NCBI GenBank assembly: GCA_016647705.1
Contig: CM028338.1
Coordinates: forward strand, 11,438,240 to 11,502,239
DNA from: Eucommia ulmoides
Taxonomy: Eukaryota; Streptophyta; Magnoliopsida; Garryales; Eucommiaceae
Direction of reading: 5' to 3'
Length of the DNA: 64,000 bases
Both the position numbers and the translations under genes were made by a program. Below the pieces are notes generated by a model that searched no databases, was not told the DNA's origin, and saw only the letters and a list, made by a program, of their open reading frames with translations. Positions 1 through 11,766 of this stretch are shown piece by piece (position 1 is the stretch's first letter; every line of letters starts with the position of its first letter).

Positions 1-303
1 AGGCGGTCGTTCGTCAGTAACATTTTTCTCTTCTTTGCATCTTTACCGCTTAAGCGGTGGTCTAGACGCTTAAGCGGTGGGCCTGTTTCGTCTTTTAGCC
101 TCCGAGCTTGTTTATCCACTGTAACTTCGAACCGCTTTGGTTCGATCTCATCATTTTAGCTCCAGTTTCCTATATTTTTTACCCATACACCTGAGTTATA
201 CAAAAAGTATAAATACTAATTAAAACATAATAAAAATAACTATAAACATATTCGAAAACTAACCAATTAGGATTGAAAATAGATAGGTTTTTCACACCTA
301 TCA
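1..303 (-). repeat. Partial Athila-like LTR (3' LTR side), subfamily with CGCTTAAGCGG palindromes
   Basis: The first 303 bases match the last part of the LTR at 53621-55331 nearly base for base, including the CGCTTAAGCGGTGG palindromes and the terminal CACACCTATCA (read on the plus strand). Read on the minus strand this is the 5' start of an LTR beginning TGATAGGTGT. The rest of the LTR lies outside the window. It abuts internal sequence at 304. Confidence 0.8.
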
Positions 304-1457
304 GTTACCTCCCAAGAAACGCTTGATTTATTATCCTCGGCCTGATATAGAGAACGACTTGTCAAAGAGCAGATTCCGCCCATAGTAAGTGTCGTACAAC
401 ACCACATATGGGTCTTGATTTAATACGGCCTCAAGACTGGAAAGATTTGGTATTGAATAGCCCGTGCTTTCAATAAGATTAGTTACTGGATCACGTGCTT
501 GGTAGGCATAAAGAATGGTGCTGATGGTGGCGAAGGACAAGTGAGCCACGTCGAATTCTCGTAGATGTGATCGTTTGGGATCGATGGTGGCATCCCAATG
601 TGGTTCTGCAATGGTAAAGAATCATAATCGTTGATCAATTCTTGGGTTTCCATCTTATTTGATTCATCGCTAGTGAATTCACCCAAGCTCCTTCCGCTCA
701 TTTCCAGTTCCTCATGGTGGCTTTCACATAATATGGATTATGTATCTCTCAGTGACACCGCGTCTGACTCGGCCTCAATCAAGCAGATAAGCTGAATGAT
801 TTACACCTGAAGAGATGTTATAGTCGAATCAATTTCGGCCCAGACCGTCTCAATATTGTCGAGACGATCCTTGTGCCTATTGATCCTGTCATTCATTTTC
901 CTCCAAAACGCCTAAGTCTCCTCCATAATTCAGCTAACATTTCCTCCAGGGGGAAGCCTCCACATCTTGAGCCAGAGTGTCAATCCATGGTACCGTAGTG
1001 GTGAAATTATCCCCCATGTTTTGGTAGCTTGTTGAATAATTCCAACAGTGATAATCATAACCCGCCATATCTTCCAATAGCCAACAGGCTTCATCCATGG
1101 TTAGTTGGTTGGAAGAGGTGGTATCGTTTCATCTTTCAACCCACGATCTGGTTTCAGCTAATAAACTATCGAGAAAGTTCAGTAGTTGTCACTCCCTCGG
1201 GAAACGATGGTTCGAAAACCGAAATGGAAATTCCTTATATCGATCCCAAGCACAATAAAATGGCTTAGAATCTCGTTGAAAGAAATGCAAAAATACCGGT
1301 TGATCTAACATCTTCCACTACCCTGCAGGGTAAACAAAAACAAAACTACAAAGAAAAAAATTATAAAGAAAATAAATGCCTAAAGTAAAATCAAGTTATT
1401 TACTCACAATATCAACAACAATCTAAAAACTAATCCCCAGCAACGGCGCAAAAAACT
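304..1457 (-). mobile_element. Internal region of a non-autonomous Athila-like element with tRNA-Asp primer site
   Basis: This stretch lies between two Athila-like LTRs. It ends at 1434-1450 in the complement of a primer binding site resembling the 3' end of plant tRNA-Asp, seven bases from the LTR at 1458, which fixes minus orientation. Parts align with 53190-53620 of the complete element further on, such as the block starting TTACCTCCCAAGAA at 305 and the stretch before the primer site. No convincing gag or pol is visible; the short ORFs here are not conserved in the related copy. The usual purine tract next to the 3' LTR is absent at 304, so some internal sequence has been lost. Confidence 0.7.
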
Positions 1458-2884
1458 TGGTAGCGCGTAGATACGTCACTACTTTCGCCGCAAGTGTACG
1501 GGTCAAGTTTTAGTAAAGTAGGAAGAGTAGAGGTTGTCGTATCCATAGGGATTGGTTGAGATTATCATTGAGTACCATAATTATCATAACCTAACTTCAT
1601 TTAGGCGATAAAAGTGTAGTTTATATAATAATTATATACTAATCTAAATTAACCTAATTAAACTAATATTACTAATATAGACGTTTATGGGAGTAAATTG
1701 CCTAGGGATTAATTTTATCCACTTAAACGTGTTTTTTTCAATCTAATTTACATTAACAACGTTCATCCTATCCGACAATCTCGGAATCAAAAACTCACTC
1801 ACTACCTCTCCCGAGTGTAAAGTGAGTGAATATGTGACTTCGTGTCAATGCCGAAGTCCCCCTCGAGTGTCTATATAATAGTTGGTCACATGAGTCTCGC
1901 CCTAACATCACAGATTGCACACTTTCTAACACCCTCCTAGGTTGTTAGATCATCACGTTGTGTTTAACCCTAGTCCGAATTCGGGGTTACCTCTCCCGAG
2001 TGTCAAACCCCAATTTTTTAATATATCTAAACAAGCATATAAACATGACAAAAGGGTAAACACAATCGGATAAACATGAACAACCATTAACGAAATATCA
2101 ATTTTATTCAAACAACGTTTTCGTAGAGTCAATCGTTCCCTAGACAATATATGTTTAGCTACACGTGGCCATGGTCCAATATACAATAATAAATAAGCTA
2201 AACATATACAAACTACCAACCAAATCTAAGAATAAAAGAGAGAAACGAGGAGACTAGCCGTTATTCGAAGATCCATTACAAAAATTGCTTTGAGAATGCT
2301 TCATCTTCTTTAGCTTTGTGATCTTCTCTTGGTTGATAGGGTTTGGAGCTCTCAAACCACTCCCAAAATGTTTTGGGTATTGGGGGTGAAAGGGAGATAT
2401 ATATTGGATTTCAAAATATCAACAAAATATCCTAAAATATCTAAAATATCTGTAGAGTGACCACTGCAGTGGTGGGATAATCGTTGCGGCGGTGAGTGAA
2501 TAGAGGGTTTTCCTATTCTATTGACCGTTGCAGCAGTGGAAATATAGAGAGTTTGGGTAACTCTCTGTACTTTGACCGCTGCGGCGGTGGGATCAATGCT
2601 GCGGCAGTGATGGTCACAAGCAACTCTCTGTATTTTCACCGCTGCAATAGTGGTTTCACCGCTGCACCAGTGGGGTGCAGGTCTCAACTTCATCATTTTA
2701 CTTATTTTTCCTCCGTTCTTACTCCAATATGATCGTTTAAAGACCATTTTCATCATTTTTCACTCCAAACTCTTGATTTATTACAAAACGAATAAAAACA
2801 TATTAAAATATATAAAAACACTATAATAATACTCAAAAACTACCAAAACTGGCTTGAAAATATATAGACAAATTATACCTATCA
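1458..2884 (-). repeat. Athila-like LTR (5' LTR side), subfamily with GCGGCGGTGG palindromes
   Basis: The LTR runs from TGGTAGCGCG to ATACCTATCA on the plus strand, so TG...CA, 1427 bp, with the primer site complement just to its left. It carries the family's repeated interrupted palindromes (CCGCTGCGGCGGTGG type) near 2460-2680 and AT-rich ATATC repeats around 2415-2450. Its sequence matches the solo LTR at 11767-13152 much better than the LTR at 1-303, so the two LTRs of this remnant are of different subfamilies. Confidence 0.8.
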
Positions 2885-2927
2885 CCTACTTTAATTTGAT
2901 AACACCTAATTTGGTAATAAATGATGT

Positions 2928-2946
2928 ACACACACACACACACACA
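2928..2946. repeat. (AC)n microsatellite
   Basis: Uninterrupted AC dinucleotide repeat immediately before the Helitron 5' end. The Helitron appears to have landed at the border of this repeat and a TA-rich stretch. Confidence 0.95.
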
Positions 2947-2948
2947 TA

Positions 2949-5900
2949 TCTATATAATAAATCAGCTCACTTATAAAGAGGGTCGGCGGATCAAGAGATA
3001 AATATCTAGATATTGGTAGCCGTTGGATAAAAAATAACTTAAAAATTAGGGTTAGCAGCCGTCTAACATAATAGTGCTGCCCTAATTCACTCATTTTCTC
3101 ACCTTAATCTCACTCACATTCTGCTTCATATTCGGAGCCCTCTATCTCCCCTCACATTACATCCAGAACCATTTCTCACTCTCTCTAAATCTTTGATTGA
3201 TTCCGATATTTAAAGAATGAGGGTTCCAACTGCACAACTAATCTATTCCTAGGATTTTAGTTCAATCATTTGTTTGTATCTCTCTGTGTCCCATATCCCG
3301 TCGTCGTTGCTCCAACGCCGGGCATCACTATCATTATCGCTCCAAGGCATCTTCATCAATCTACCAAGGTTAAAGCCCCCAGTCTCTCCTTCACTGTAGG
3401 GAATCCCAATTTCTTTCCTCTATTTCTTTCTTAGTCTTGGCTGTGGCAGCTTCTCACTCCTCGCGATGATGACGATAGCTTCTTCCTCCTTCGCGATGGC
3501 TAAGGCTTCATCCATCAACGCATCAACGCCTCATTGCTATCAAAAAATCTCTCATATATTCTCTCTGTCAATAATTTTTTTTTCATTTTTCTTATTATTA
3601 TCATCTCTGTCTCTAAAAATACAAGATTTTAGAGAGAAATGGCCAAAACTCAACTAGGGGTATGGTTCCTTTTTTTTGGGGCGAGTTGCGTTACACAAAT
3701 ATGGGGGTATGGTTCCCCTGTTCTTGATATGTGATAATCTATTAAAAGAATCAAAATTTCAAGTTGTTTAACATTAGAGCTGGTCAATGGCTAGGGCTAG
3801 CGAAAATCATGTAAGTTCATCTCAATCATGTGCTTTGAAATTGATATGCATATAGGTTCAAGTTTTCTGCCATGAGAGCACCGGGGTTTGGTAAACATCT
3901 AGACAAACAATGAGGTAAAGGGTTCCAAACATTCCTTAGGTTGGCTGGTCATTGGGTTGAGATATTCAAAAGGAAACCCCCGTTTAGGTTGGATGTTAAA
4001 TTAATTTCAATTATAAACTTCTCCTTCTATATTCTTAGCAAAATTTTGATAGTTAAAAAAAATGTTAGTATTAAATTCCTTTGCTATTTTGTTACTCTTA
4101 TAAATTTTGAAGTAGAAATTAAAAATCAAGAAAGTTTGTCCTCCGATTTGTAGTTCCGAGTACCTTATTCTTCTACTTTGGGGACTTTAGCTTCTAAAAT
4201 AAAAAAAACTGACCCTTTTTTTTTAGAGTTTTTATTAGGATTATTATAGATATGGGTGTATGGAAAGCATAAATTACATAGAATCTTTGAATTCGGTTTT
4301 ATTTTACCCATATTTGATTCAAAAGAGGATTTTTTGTCAGATTTATTTAGTTATTAATTATTATAATTGTTGTGTTCAACTGTGATGATTTTTAATTTTT
4401 CCCTTGATGGAATAATTAATCCTTTTTCATTAGACAATAAAATGCATAATTGTCTCAATTGGATCCCTCTAGGAAACTATTTATGTTGACTTTGTGTAGG
4501 GTAGTTCTGGTGCAGGCTTTGTGAAGGAAGGATAACTCATGGTCCATTTAGAAGTACCTCAGTTATTTTTAATGCAATTGTTGGTTACTATTTTTATTGT
4601 TTTTACAATTTTTAAAATACAATATTCTATTTATATTAGACCACTCATCAAGAAAAGATTCAATTTTGATTATCTCGAGCAATTTTGAGTCTTATATAAT
4701 AAGTGTCTTTAGGTAAGATTCAATTTTGATTAGTTGGCATTTTTCGTTTTTCTGTGGTTTTTTTTATTTCCTTTTTTTCTTTCTCTTTTATTGTTTTTTC
4801 TATTTTTCCATTTTTTTTCTTTTCTATTTTTGCCTTTGTTGGTTATTAATTAGATTTTTTTTAAGTATTCTTTTTTTCTCGACCTAAAAAGGATTATTAC
4901 TCGCTTATGTAATAAGATAAGAGTATTTTAAATTTTATGTTCTCCATTTCTTTCCTTGGTTATCATTTCTTTAAAAAAAAAAATCTTTATTTAAAAACTT
5001 TTTTTTTTCATTATTGTTGTTCATGGACTAATTGGTGTTTTGTTCTCAAATTTTGTTTTGCGTTCCCAAAAAAACTTTGAACATGAACTATAATCTGGGA
5101 ACAAAAAATAAAAAATAAAGATGTATTTATGTTTTGCTACTTGATTTTTAGAACAAATGTCTAGAAACAAAATGGAATCATTCGCAGCGTAGATGGAGTC
5201 ACCCTTTTACCAAGAGAGATGTGACTACATGTATGAACTTTCTTTGATTTAGACTTATTTGTTTCATTCTATTTGGTACAAGAACCTCCCTTCATTGACT
5301 GAACAGTTCAAGCGATTTCATTGCCATCCTTGATTTGTAGTTGTTCTTAGATTTTTGTTCTCTGATCTCTATGTACGTTTCCATATTTTTTGTATTTATG
5401 TTGCCAAATTTCTTATCAGTTGGCCTTGTAATAAGGATTGTGAGCAATAAGTGTTAAATATACGAGCCGGAAACTACCATGTCTAAATAGAAAGTTAATG
5501 AAAATTTCACTTTCATATTTTTTATAGGTGTTGTTTCTTTAGTGTTTCTGTTTCATGTAATTTTAGAAAGATACATATTGATTGTCAAATGGAATCTAAG
5601 AAGAATTTCTTAAAACAAGAATAAGGATATGTAAGTGGTATTTGCTTAGCGATTTTGTTTCCAGCTATTTTATGTTTTTGTTCTGTCTTTGTTCCCAGAT
5701 TTCTGTGTCGGTTCCCATATTTTTGTATTTATGTTACCAAATTTATTATGAGGCGGAGTATATATATATATATATATATAAATATATTACAGGTTTATGT
5801 AGTCTTGCTTTTGTTGGTGAATAACAAAATTGGATTCGTAGATATAGTAATCTGAGTTTTGTTTTTCCCATTTTAAATTACAATTTTTTTTCTATTTCCA

Positions 5901-6285
5901 TTTGCTTATTTTTTTATTTTATTTTTTTTTCATGAAATTGTATTTTTCTTTTTGAATTATTAATTGTTCAGTTGTATTTGCAAAATATAGCATTATAGTA
6001 TTGAGATTTGGACAAGTACTAAATAGTTTTTGTTTCTATTTTATTTCGGTTAAACTCATGCTTAATTGTGGTATTATTTTGACAGTTGAATATCTACGTT
6101 ATTAGATGTTGGTTATGTTGTGTTTGTAATATGCACTTTTAGTTGGTGATGGTATATATGTTAATCGTATAGATGTTTTAGTAAAAGAGGTGTACAATGT
6201 TGTATAAATAGAAGAGATTATGTAAAAAATAAAAAATAAGGTTCGTTTTTTACACTCATGCCTTTAGGCACAAGTTATACACTAG
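2949..6285 (+). mobile_element. Non-autonomous Helitron
   Basis: The element starts with TCTATATAATAAATCAGC preceded by A (2948) and ends in CTAG followed by T (6286), the A^T target expected for Helitrons. The 3' end has a perfect hairpin TGCCT-TT-AGGCA at 6259-6270, then 11 bases, then CTAG, matching the standard 3' terminal architecture. No target duplication is visible, also as expected. There is no Rep/helicase coding sequence, so it is non-autonomous. The 5' third (about 3110-3530) is richer in GC and pyrimidines and looks like a captured gene leader with a possible start at 3466, but I recognise no protein. The rest is AT-rich, with two related copies of a 45-bp stretch near 5370-5420 and 5695-5750. 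Confidence 0.72.
6259..6270 (+). terminator. Helitron 3' terminal hairpin
   Basis: Perfect 5-bp stem TGCCT/AGGCA with a TT loop, 11 bases upstream of the terminal CTAG. In Helitrons this hairpin marks the 3' transposition terminator. Confidence 0.75.
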
Positions 6286-7632
6286 TATATATAATAGGGG
6301 AGGTGTTTGGATTTCCAATGAACAAGAGGATAAGAGAAGAGATAAAATTGGGTCCCACTATCCATCTATATATATGTGTTGTCTTTGCAATTTAGAAGGT
6401 GTGTCTTGATAATGAAAATGAGCAAATGGAAGACACAGAAAGAGGAGAAAAAGAGAAAAATAGGAAGAGAATAAAATAAGAGGAATAAGGGAAAATTAAT
6501 TTCGGTTGATTATTAATTCTTGATTTCAGGTACAATTATTAACCTTTTTAATATCTGTATTTAACTTCTCCATTTATTGTATGATTTATGACATAATTAA
6601 TGTTGTTTAATTATATATTATGTGATAATTATATGAGATACATGTCAATGTATTATTTGTTGGATTGGTTAGATACACGTATTAAAAGTGTTAAAATTGT
6701 ACTAAGTTTTGACTCACAACTCTATAGTATTTGATGCAAGGATGATGGATATTGGGGTTGCTCCACAAATGATAAAAGTATATTTGGATTTGTAATTAAT
6801 TTTGAAATAATTGCTATTTATTATTATTGGTTGAGTTTAAAATGATCCAATTAAATTTGTAATTATTTATATATATAATCATTGATATTATTGTAAAATC
6901 AAATAATTTAGAGGCATTGAATATTTATTTATAGACTTTTAGTTTTATTATCTTTAAGAGAAACCAAATGGCGGCATTGGAAAATCGGGTCGTTACAATT
7001 CAGGGAACTTGTGGCCCATGTGAACACTGGATCCATGGGTTGACCCGACCCGCTCTATAATCAAACAATTAATTATGTATAAAATTTATTAAATTTCATT
7101 TGCTTAAATTTATATTCCTATAATTGTAACCAAATAATAGAAACATTTAAAAAAAATTAAAACTATTTTTTTAAAAACGTCAAATTTTGAAAAGTTCATT
7201 TGGGAATGCCTTTACTTTTGTATTTACTTTTTTCTGGAAATAAATATGAGTGATGAACAGTAATATTTCTAAAGATTGGCATAAAAAAAATTTACGCAAT
7301 TTTTTTCCTCTGATGTTTCTATTTTCATATACTTACAGGTTTGTTTTCGGTTAATTAGGCGCTTCATGTTCGTTTCACTCTTCTAGGGGATTTCAGAGAT
7401 TATCAGTTTACATGATTGATTTATGTTAAATTAGGAGTTCAATTTCATAGTATTTCATTGATGTATTTTTTTTAGCATTGTTTGGGGATGTTAGATCTAC
7501 ATTTTCAATTATTTGTATATATTTTCATTCGGAATTTTGTTGGTGATTAATACTAAAGTTTATCTTATTTTATTGAGATTATCTTATAAATATTTAGTAG
7601 TTAAATCGTTAATTGCCTAAATATAAAAAAAA
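6286..7632. other. AT-rich stretch, no gene recognised
   Basis: No ORF of note and no terminal repeats that I could pair. A slightly GC-richer patch around 6965-7065 carries a short imperfect palindrome (ATGGATCCATGGG-like) but no coding signal. It may be interior of the CACTA element whose right end follows, or older spacer. Confidence 0.5.
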
Positions 7633-8057
7633 GGGCATTTAAATTTACCACTATACGAAATCTAAATTTGCTGCTAAATTCTTTTTTTTCAATAAATATA
7701 AAAATAAATATTTAATATTTTTTTATGTATTTTTAGTGGCATACAAATTTGCCGCAATACAAAATTTAAATAGCTGCTAAATCTTATATATTAGTGGCTA
7801 AATCGTTATTTGTCACTAAATATATAAATAAATATTTAATATTGACTTATTTATTTTTAGTGGTATTTAAATTTTCCGCTATATGAAATCTAAATAGCCG
7901 CTAAATCTTTTATATTTAGCGGTTAATTCTTAGCTGCAGTTATAAATTAGCCGTTATAACCTATAGCGACTGCAGTATTAGCGGCAATTGTATGAATTGT
8001 CGCTAAAACTTTTAGCGGCTAATAGAATTGCAGCTAAAGCCTGTTTTTGTTGTAGTG
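7633..8057 (-). mobile_element. Terminal part of a CACTA (En/Spm-type) transposon
   Basis: The plus strand ends TTTTTGTTGTAGTG at 8057, the complement of CACTACAACAAAAA, a typical plant CACTA terminus. Upstream lie subterminal repeats: a unit of roughly 110-120 bp recurs three times (starting near 7633, 7737 and 7858), each with a TAGC(G/T)GC-type motif and an AAATATAAATA-rich tail. The next bases TCG (8058-8060) continue a gypsy LTR in mid-sequence, so the transposon interrupted that LTR; a 3-bp TCG duplication would be expected. The opposite terminus is not recognisable in the window and may lie beyond position 1 or be lost. Confidence 0.68.
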
Positions 8058-8708
8058 TCGGATGCCTCATCAAGTCGGTAAACATTAAGCACTTGACCAA
8101 TCGCCAGGCAAGAATTTCCTCAAACATCACTAAAGAAGAGCATGTTGGTGCAGTCATCCCCGACCTGCATCTTGGTGCTGGGCCGACTTGTCATTCCCAA
8201 CAAGCTTTCCCTATGGGCTTCTCCATCAACCAACAAAGGGCCTAAGCCCAGGCCCATGACTCTAATCCCCCACACACTCCCTATCGCTAGACTGATTAGG
8301 GGGTTACCGAGCTTGAGGCCCTATTTTTCTAGGATGCTAGTGACGTCCTCGCCTATAAATGGAAGGCTTTGCTAAGCCATTCGACATATTCGGTTGAAAC
8401 CATGCGGTAATAGATTTATCTTATCCAAGCGACTTCTTTTCTCCTCCCCCCCCCCCCAAGCTTTTATTCTCATGCTGGAGAAGATGCGCCGAGTACACCC
8501 TGGCTAGTAATGTATATAGGTTTTGACGTAAAGATTAGATTAGACAACACCTTTTAGCTCGGAAAATAGCTTGGACATGTTCAGGATAAACCTCCCAAAT
8601 GATTGAAGACTCTAGCATAGATGAAGACCATCTCCAGATCCGCTCCAACTCTCCACATGAGAATTGATCGGACCATACTACTGGTTGGTCTAATTTTTTA
8701 CACTAACA
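8058..8708 (+). repeat. 5' LTR of the Tat/gypsy element, left end removed by the CACTA insertion
   Basis: From TCGGATGCCTC to CACTAACA it aligns with 24775-25425 of the 3' LTR. The first 108 bp of that LTR are missing here, cut exactly at the CACTA terminus. It contains a TATA box (CTATAAAT) at 8353-8360. Confidence 0.85.
8353..8360 (+). promoter_or_regulatory. TATA box of the gypsy 5' LTR
   Basis: CTATAAAT inside the LTR, with GACGTC just upstream (8342-8347). The 3' LTR has the weaker AATAAATAG at the matching place (about 25071-25080). It fits the U3/R promoter position. Confidence 0.55.
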
Positions 8709-8710
8709 GT

Positions 8711-8730
8711 TTGGCGTTGTTTGTGGGAAG
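8711..8730 (+). other. Primer binding site region of the gypsy element
   Basis: TTGGCGTTGTTTGTGGGAAG begins two bases after the LTR end. It resembles the TTGGCGCCGTCTGTGGGAA motif that follows the 5' LTR in Tat-lineage elements. The match includes C-to-T differences. Confidence 0.6.
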
Positions 8731-8792
8731 CGCAAAAAAATCCATCTTCCAGTCATCAGCTACCTGTTTTGCTGAGGTTTGATGAACACAAA

Positions 8793-9946
8793 TGGTGGTC
8801 ACAATTAAACATCGCCACTTTTACCACAAGTGTACGGGTCAAGTTTTAGTATAATAGACCTTTTGGTCGGGTATCTTATCCACAGGGATTGGTTGAGATT
8901 ACTATCGACTACCCCGATTATGATAACCTAATTTTATCTAGGTGCTTAAAAATTAAATTTAATTAATTAATACTAATACTAATATAACCTAATTTAATTT
9001 ATACTAATACTAATATTAATATTGAGATAGTTTTGAGAGAATAGATTGTCTACGGATTAGTTTTGTTTACGAGTACGTGTTCGATCTCGTTTTACTTTAT
9101 ATTAACGGCATTTGACTTATCTGGTAATCTCATTTCGTAAACTCCCCTGTCACCTCTCCTGATTGTAAGACAAGGGAATACGCGACTTTGTGTCAACAAA
9201 GAAGTCCCCCTCAATGTATTAACAACCTTAGGTCGCGTGAGTCTTTCTCCAACGTCATCGATTGCACACAATCCAACTCCCTCTCGGGTTATTGGATCAT
9301 CGCGTTGTGTTTAACCTAGTCCGAATCTGGGGTTACCTCTCTCGATTATCAAACTCCATTTTCTACATATATCATTCTAAGCATATAAATCATACAAGAA
9401 CGATAAATACAATCAAAATAACGAAAAACATCTGCTAACGAAACACAAACTCAACCTAAAATATAGTCTAAGGCCTTACGGGGTGATTTCATCAGAAGAG
9501 AAGATGAGATAAAGGGTTTAAATAGAGAAAATATCCAAAAAAATATCTAATCTAGTGTAGAGCCGACCACCGTAGTGGTGGGTATGTCAGTTTAATGTTC
9601 GCCGCAGTGGTGGAGAAGGCGGTGGATTTAAGGACCATCCTGCAGTTTCACCACTGCGGCGGTGGATGTCCAGCAAGACTTGGCCCTTCTCGGTATTTTC
9701 ATCACCGCGGTGGAGGTCTAATGCCACGGCGGTGGGTTGCTGATCTGATCATTGCCTCTGTGCTTTGTTTTCACCGTTCTTAGTCTGAATTGATCGTTTA
9801 CGCTCCGATTTCATACATTTTCACCTCAAACACCTAATTTAATACAAAAATAATAAAAACACATTAAAATGTAATAAAATACTATAAAAATGATCAAAAA
9901 CTAACTTAGTTCGATTTGGAAATATATAGGTAGATCATACCTATCA
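8793..9946 (-). repeat. Athila-like solo LTR (copy B)
   Basis: Runs from TGGTGGTCAC to CATACCTATCA on the plus strand, so TG...CA in minus orientation, 1154 bp. Flanking pentamers are ACAAA (8788-8792) and ACAAG (9947-9951), a duplication with one transition. It carries GCGGTGG palindromes near 9560-9740. It sits in the leader between the primer region and gag of the gypsy element. No internal region or second LTR is attached, so it is a solo LTR. Confidence 0.82.
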
Positions 9947-10014
9947 ACAAGGTCTTGTCACTTTTTGCGATCGATGAATCAAAACACCGCAACGAATAGC
10001 AACCCAATCAAGAC

Positions 10015-11690
10015 ATGTCCAAAGCCCCAAGTCCAGACACTAGGGAAACTGCCCATTCCCCTGCCGAAGAAGAAAATATCCCTATCATAGGACAGGCCAG
10101 CCTGTCAGTCCCGGCCTCAGATGTTTTCACGGGCCAGACATCCAAGATCGCCGACACCGCTAGGCTTGATAATTTGGAACACCAGATTGGTAGGTTCCAC
10201 GATTATTTTAATGTCCTTCTCTTCTACCTGTCTTAGGCCCCAGTATAAGGGGGACAAGATCTCCAGAATGTAGGAGGGAGATGATCGACCTCAAGAGTTC
10301 GATGATTGAGTGATTCAGCCTCATGGACATGTTCCCCAGGCTCAACCTCGACCACACAACTGGGTAATTAAGGAGAGTGATCTCAACCCCCTGCTACATC
10401 GGGGTCTTTGTCTCTGCCATCTCGTAGACACCGATCTGAAGATAGACCGGGGTTGCCACCAGTTTGGGCCCCTAGCCGCTAAGCCCGAACTGAGCACCAT
10501 TCCCACCAGAATCTTGAGGTATATTATCTTTCTCCCCCACCAGCTCGGAGGTATGAAGCCCGAGCCTCCGTCAGCTAGGTTGCAATACCAGCCAGGGGAA
10601 AAGTAGTTATAGAACACCGAATGGCCAAAATAGACGCCATGCTCAACCAGATACGGGGCGCTAGAGAAGAAATCGGGCTGCTTACTAGGGTAAGGTCTCA
10701 TTTTATTAATGAAATCGTAGACGAGCTTATTCCTTATCGATTTTCCAATCTCCCAGTAGGCCAGTATGACGAAACCATCGACCCCACATATCATGTTCCC
10801 ATATTTTTCTTTTACATGGATCTGCATGCCGCCTCCACTATGGTACAATATAATTTTTTCTCACACTCCTTGTCTGGTCCAGCTCGGACCTGGTTCAACG
10901 ACCTGGCTCCGATCTCAATTTTCATATTTTTTCTACTCGAGCAACAATTTTTTACCCGGTTTAGTAGATCTCGCTGTAGGCCAGAAACTGTTACCCATAT
11001 CCTCACCCTCAGATAAGAGGCAATAAAAACTTAGGAGATTCTGTTGATAAATTTCGGTAGGAGTCCCTGACCTATGAAGGGGTCTTAGATGTCGTGGCCC
11101 TAAATGCCTTTATCAATAGGTTAAGACACAGAAGACTCTCCCGCGATTTAATTTCACGACTAGCCTCGTGCCTCCGAGAAGCTTTGGACCGTGGTACCAG
11201 CTATTACGAAGCCGATCACTTTGACATGGTGAAGAGAAAGAAAAAGTGAGAAAAAAATTCATAAAGAAGAAGGGCCAAGTTAATGAAGGCCCGAGCCGAG
11301 CTCAAGCTTTGAGACGACTCCAAGTTGAAGAGTAGTTAGGCCTTTTACTTGGGGATAGGAGGCCTCTTCCTCCCTTAGGGCCTCACCATCAAGGGTTCAC
11401 CCCATTAACGGCCTCTGTCACCACTATATTCACCGAGAACGTCAGGAGGGGAATATTTCCACCTGCTCGTCCCCTAAGGAGAAAGCTTATGGGTAGGTCG
11501 ACCGCCAAATACTGTGACTTTCACTGAGACCGTGATCACACCACCAAAGAATGCTTCCGGTTGAAGGAAGATATAGAGTCCTTTATTAGACGGGGGTACT
11601 TCAAGAGTTATGTGTACAGAACAAACGAACCCCCGCTTGGGGAAAATGACCGTCGGGACGAGCACCGAGGTTAGTGACATAGGAGGAACA
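10015..11690 (+). pseudogene. gag: gag pseudogene of the Tat/gypsy element
   Basis: The capsid core is clearest in the frame starting at 10621. That ORF reads through a Retrotrans_gag-like region, with the motif MDLHAAS about residues 65-71, followed by LSGPARTWFNDL. About 500 bases further on, 11510-11675 encodes a degraded YCDFH...DHTTKECFRLKEDIE stretch like the Cys-His box that precedes the protease in this lineage. The N-terminal part begins at about 10015 (MSKAPSPD) and ends at a stop at 10234. Stops and frameshifts separate these pieces. The gene would have supplied capsid protein for particle assembly. It starts 69 bases after the copy B solo LTR and runs into the copy C insertion at 11767. 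Confidence 0.75.
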
Positions 11691-11766
11691 ACAGCCGACC
11701 TCCACCCCGCGACGATAACATCAGTGATGATGCCGACCAGAGGGTGGACGACGAGATAAACGTCAC

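Noticed and set aside
3466-3657. 63-residue ORF in the Helitron as a host gene
   Set aside because: Short, ends in low-complexity Ser/Phe/Leu, no conserved motif; kept only as a possible captured leader.
10342-10848. 168-residue minus-strand ORF
   Set aside because: It is the shadow of the gypsy gag, whose capsid motifs lie on the plus strand in the same place.
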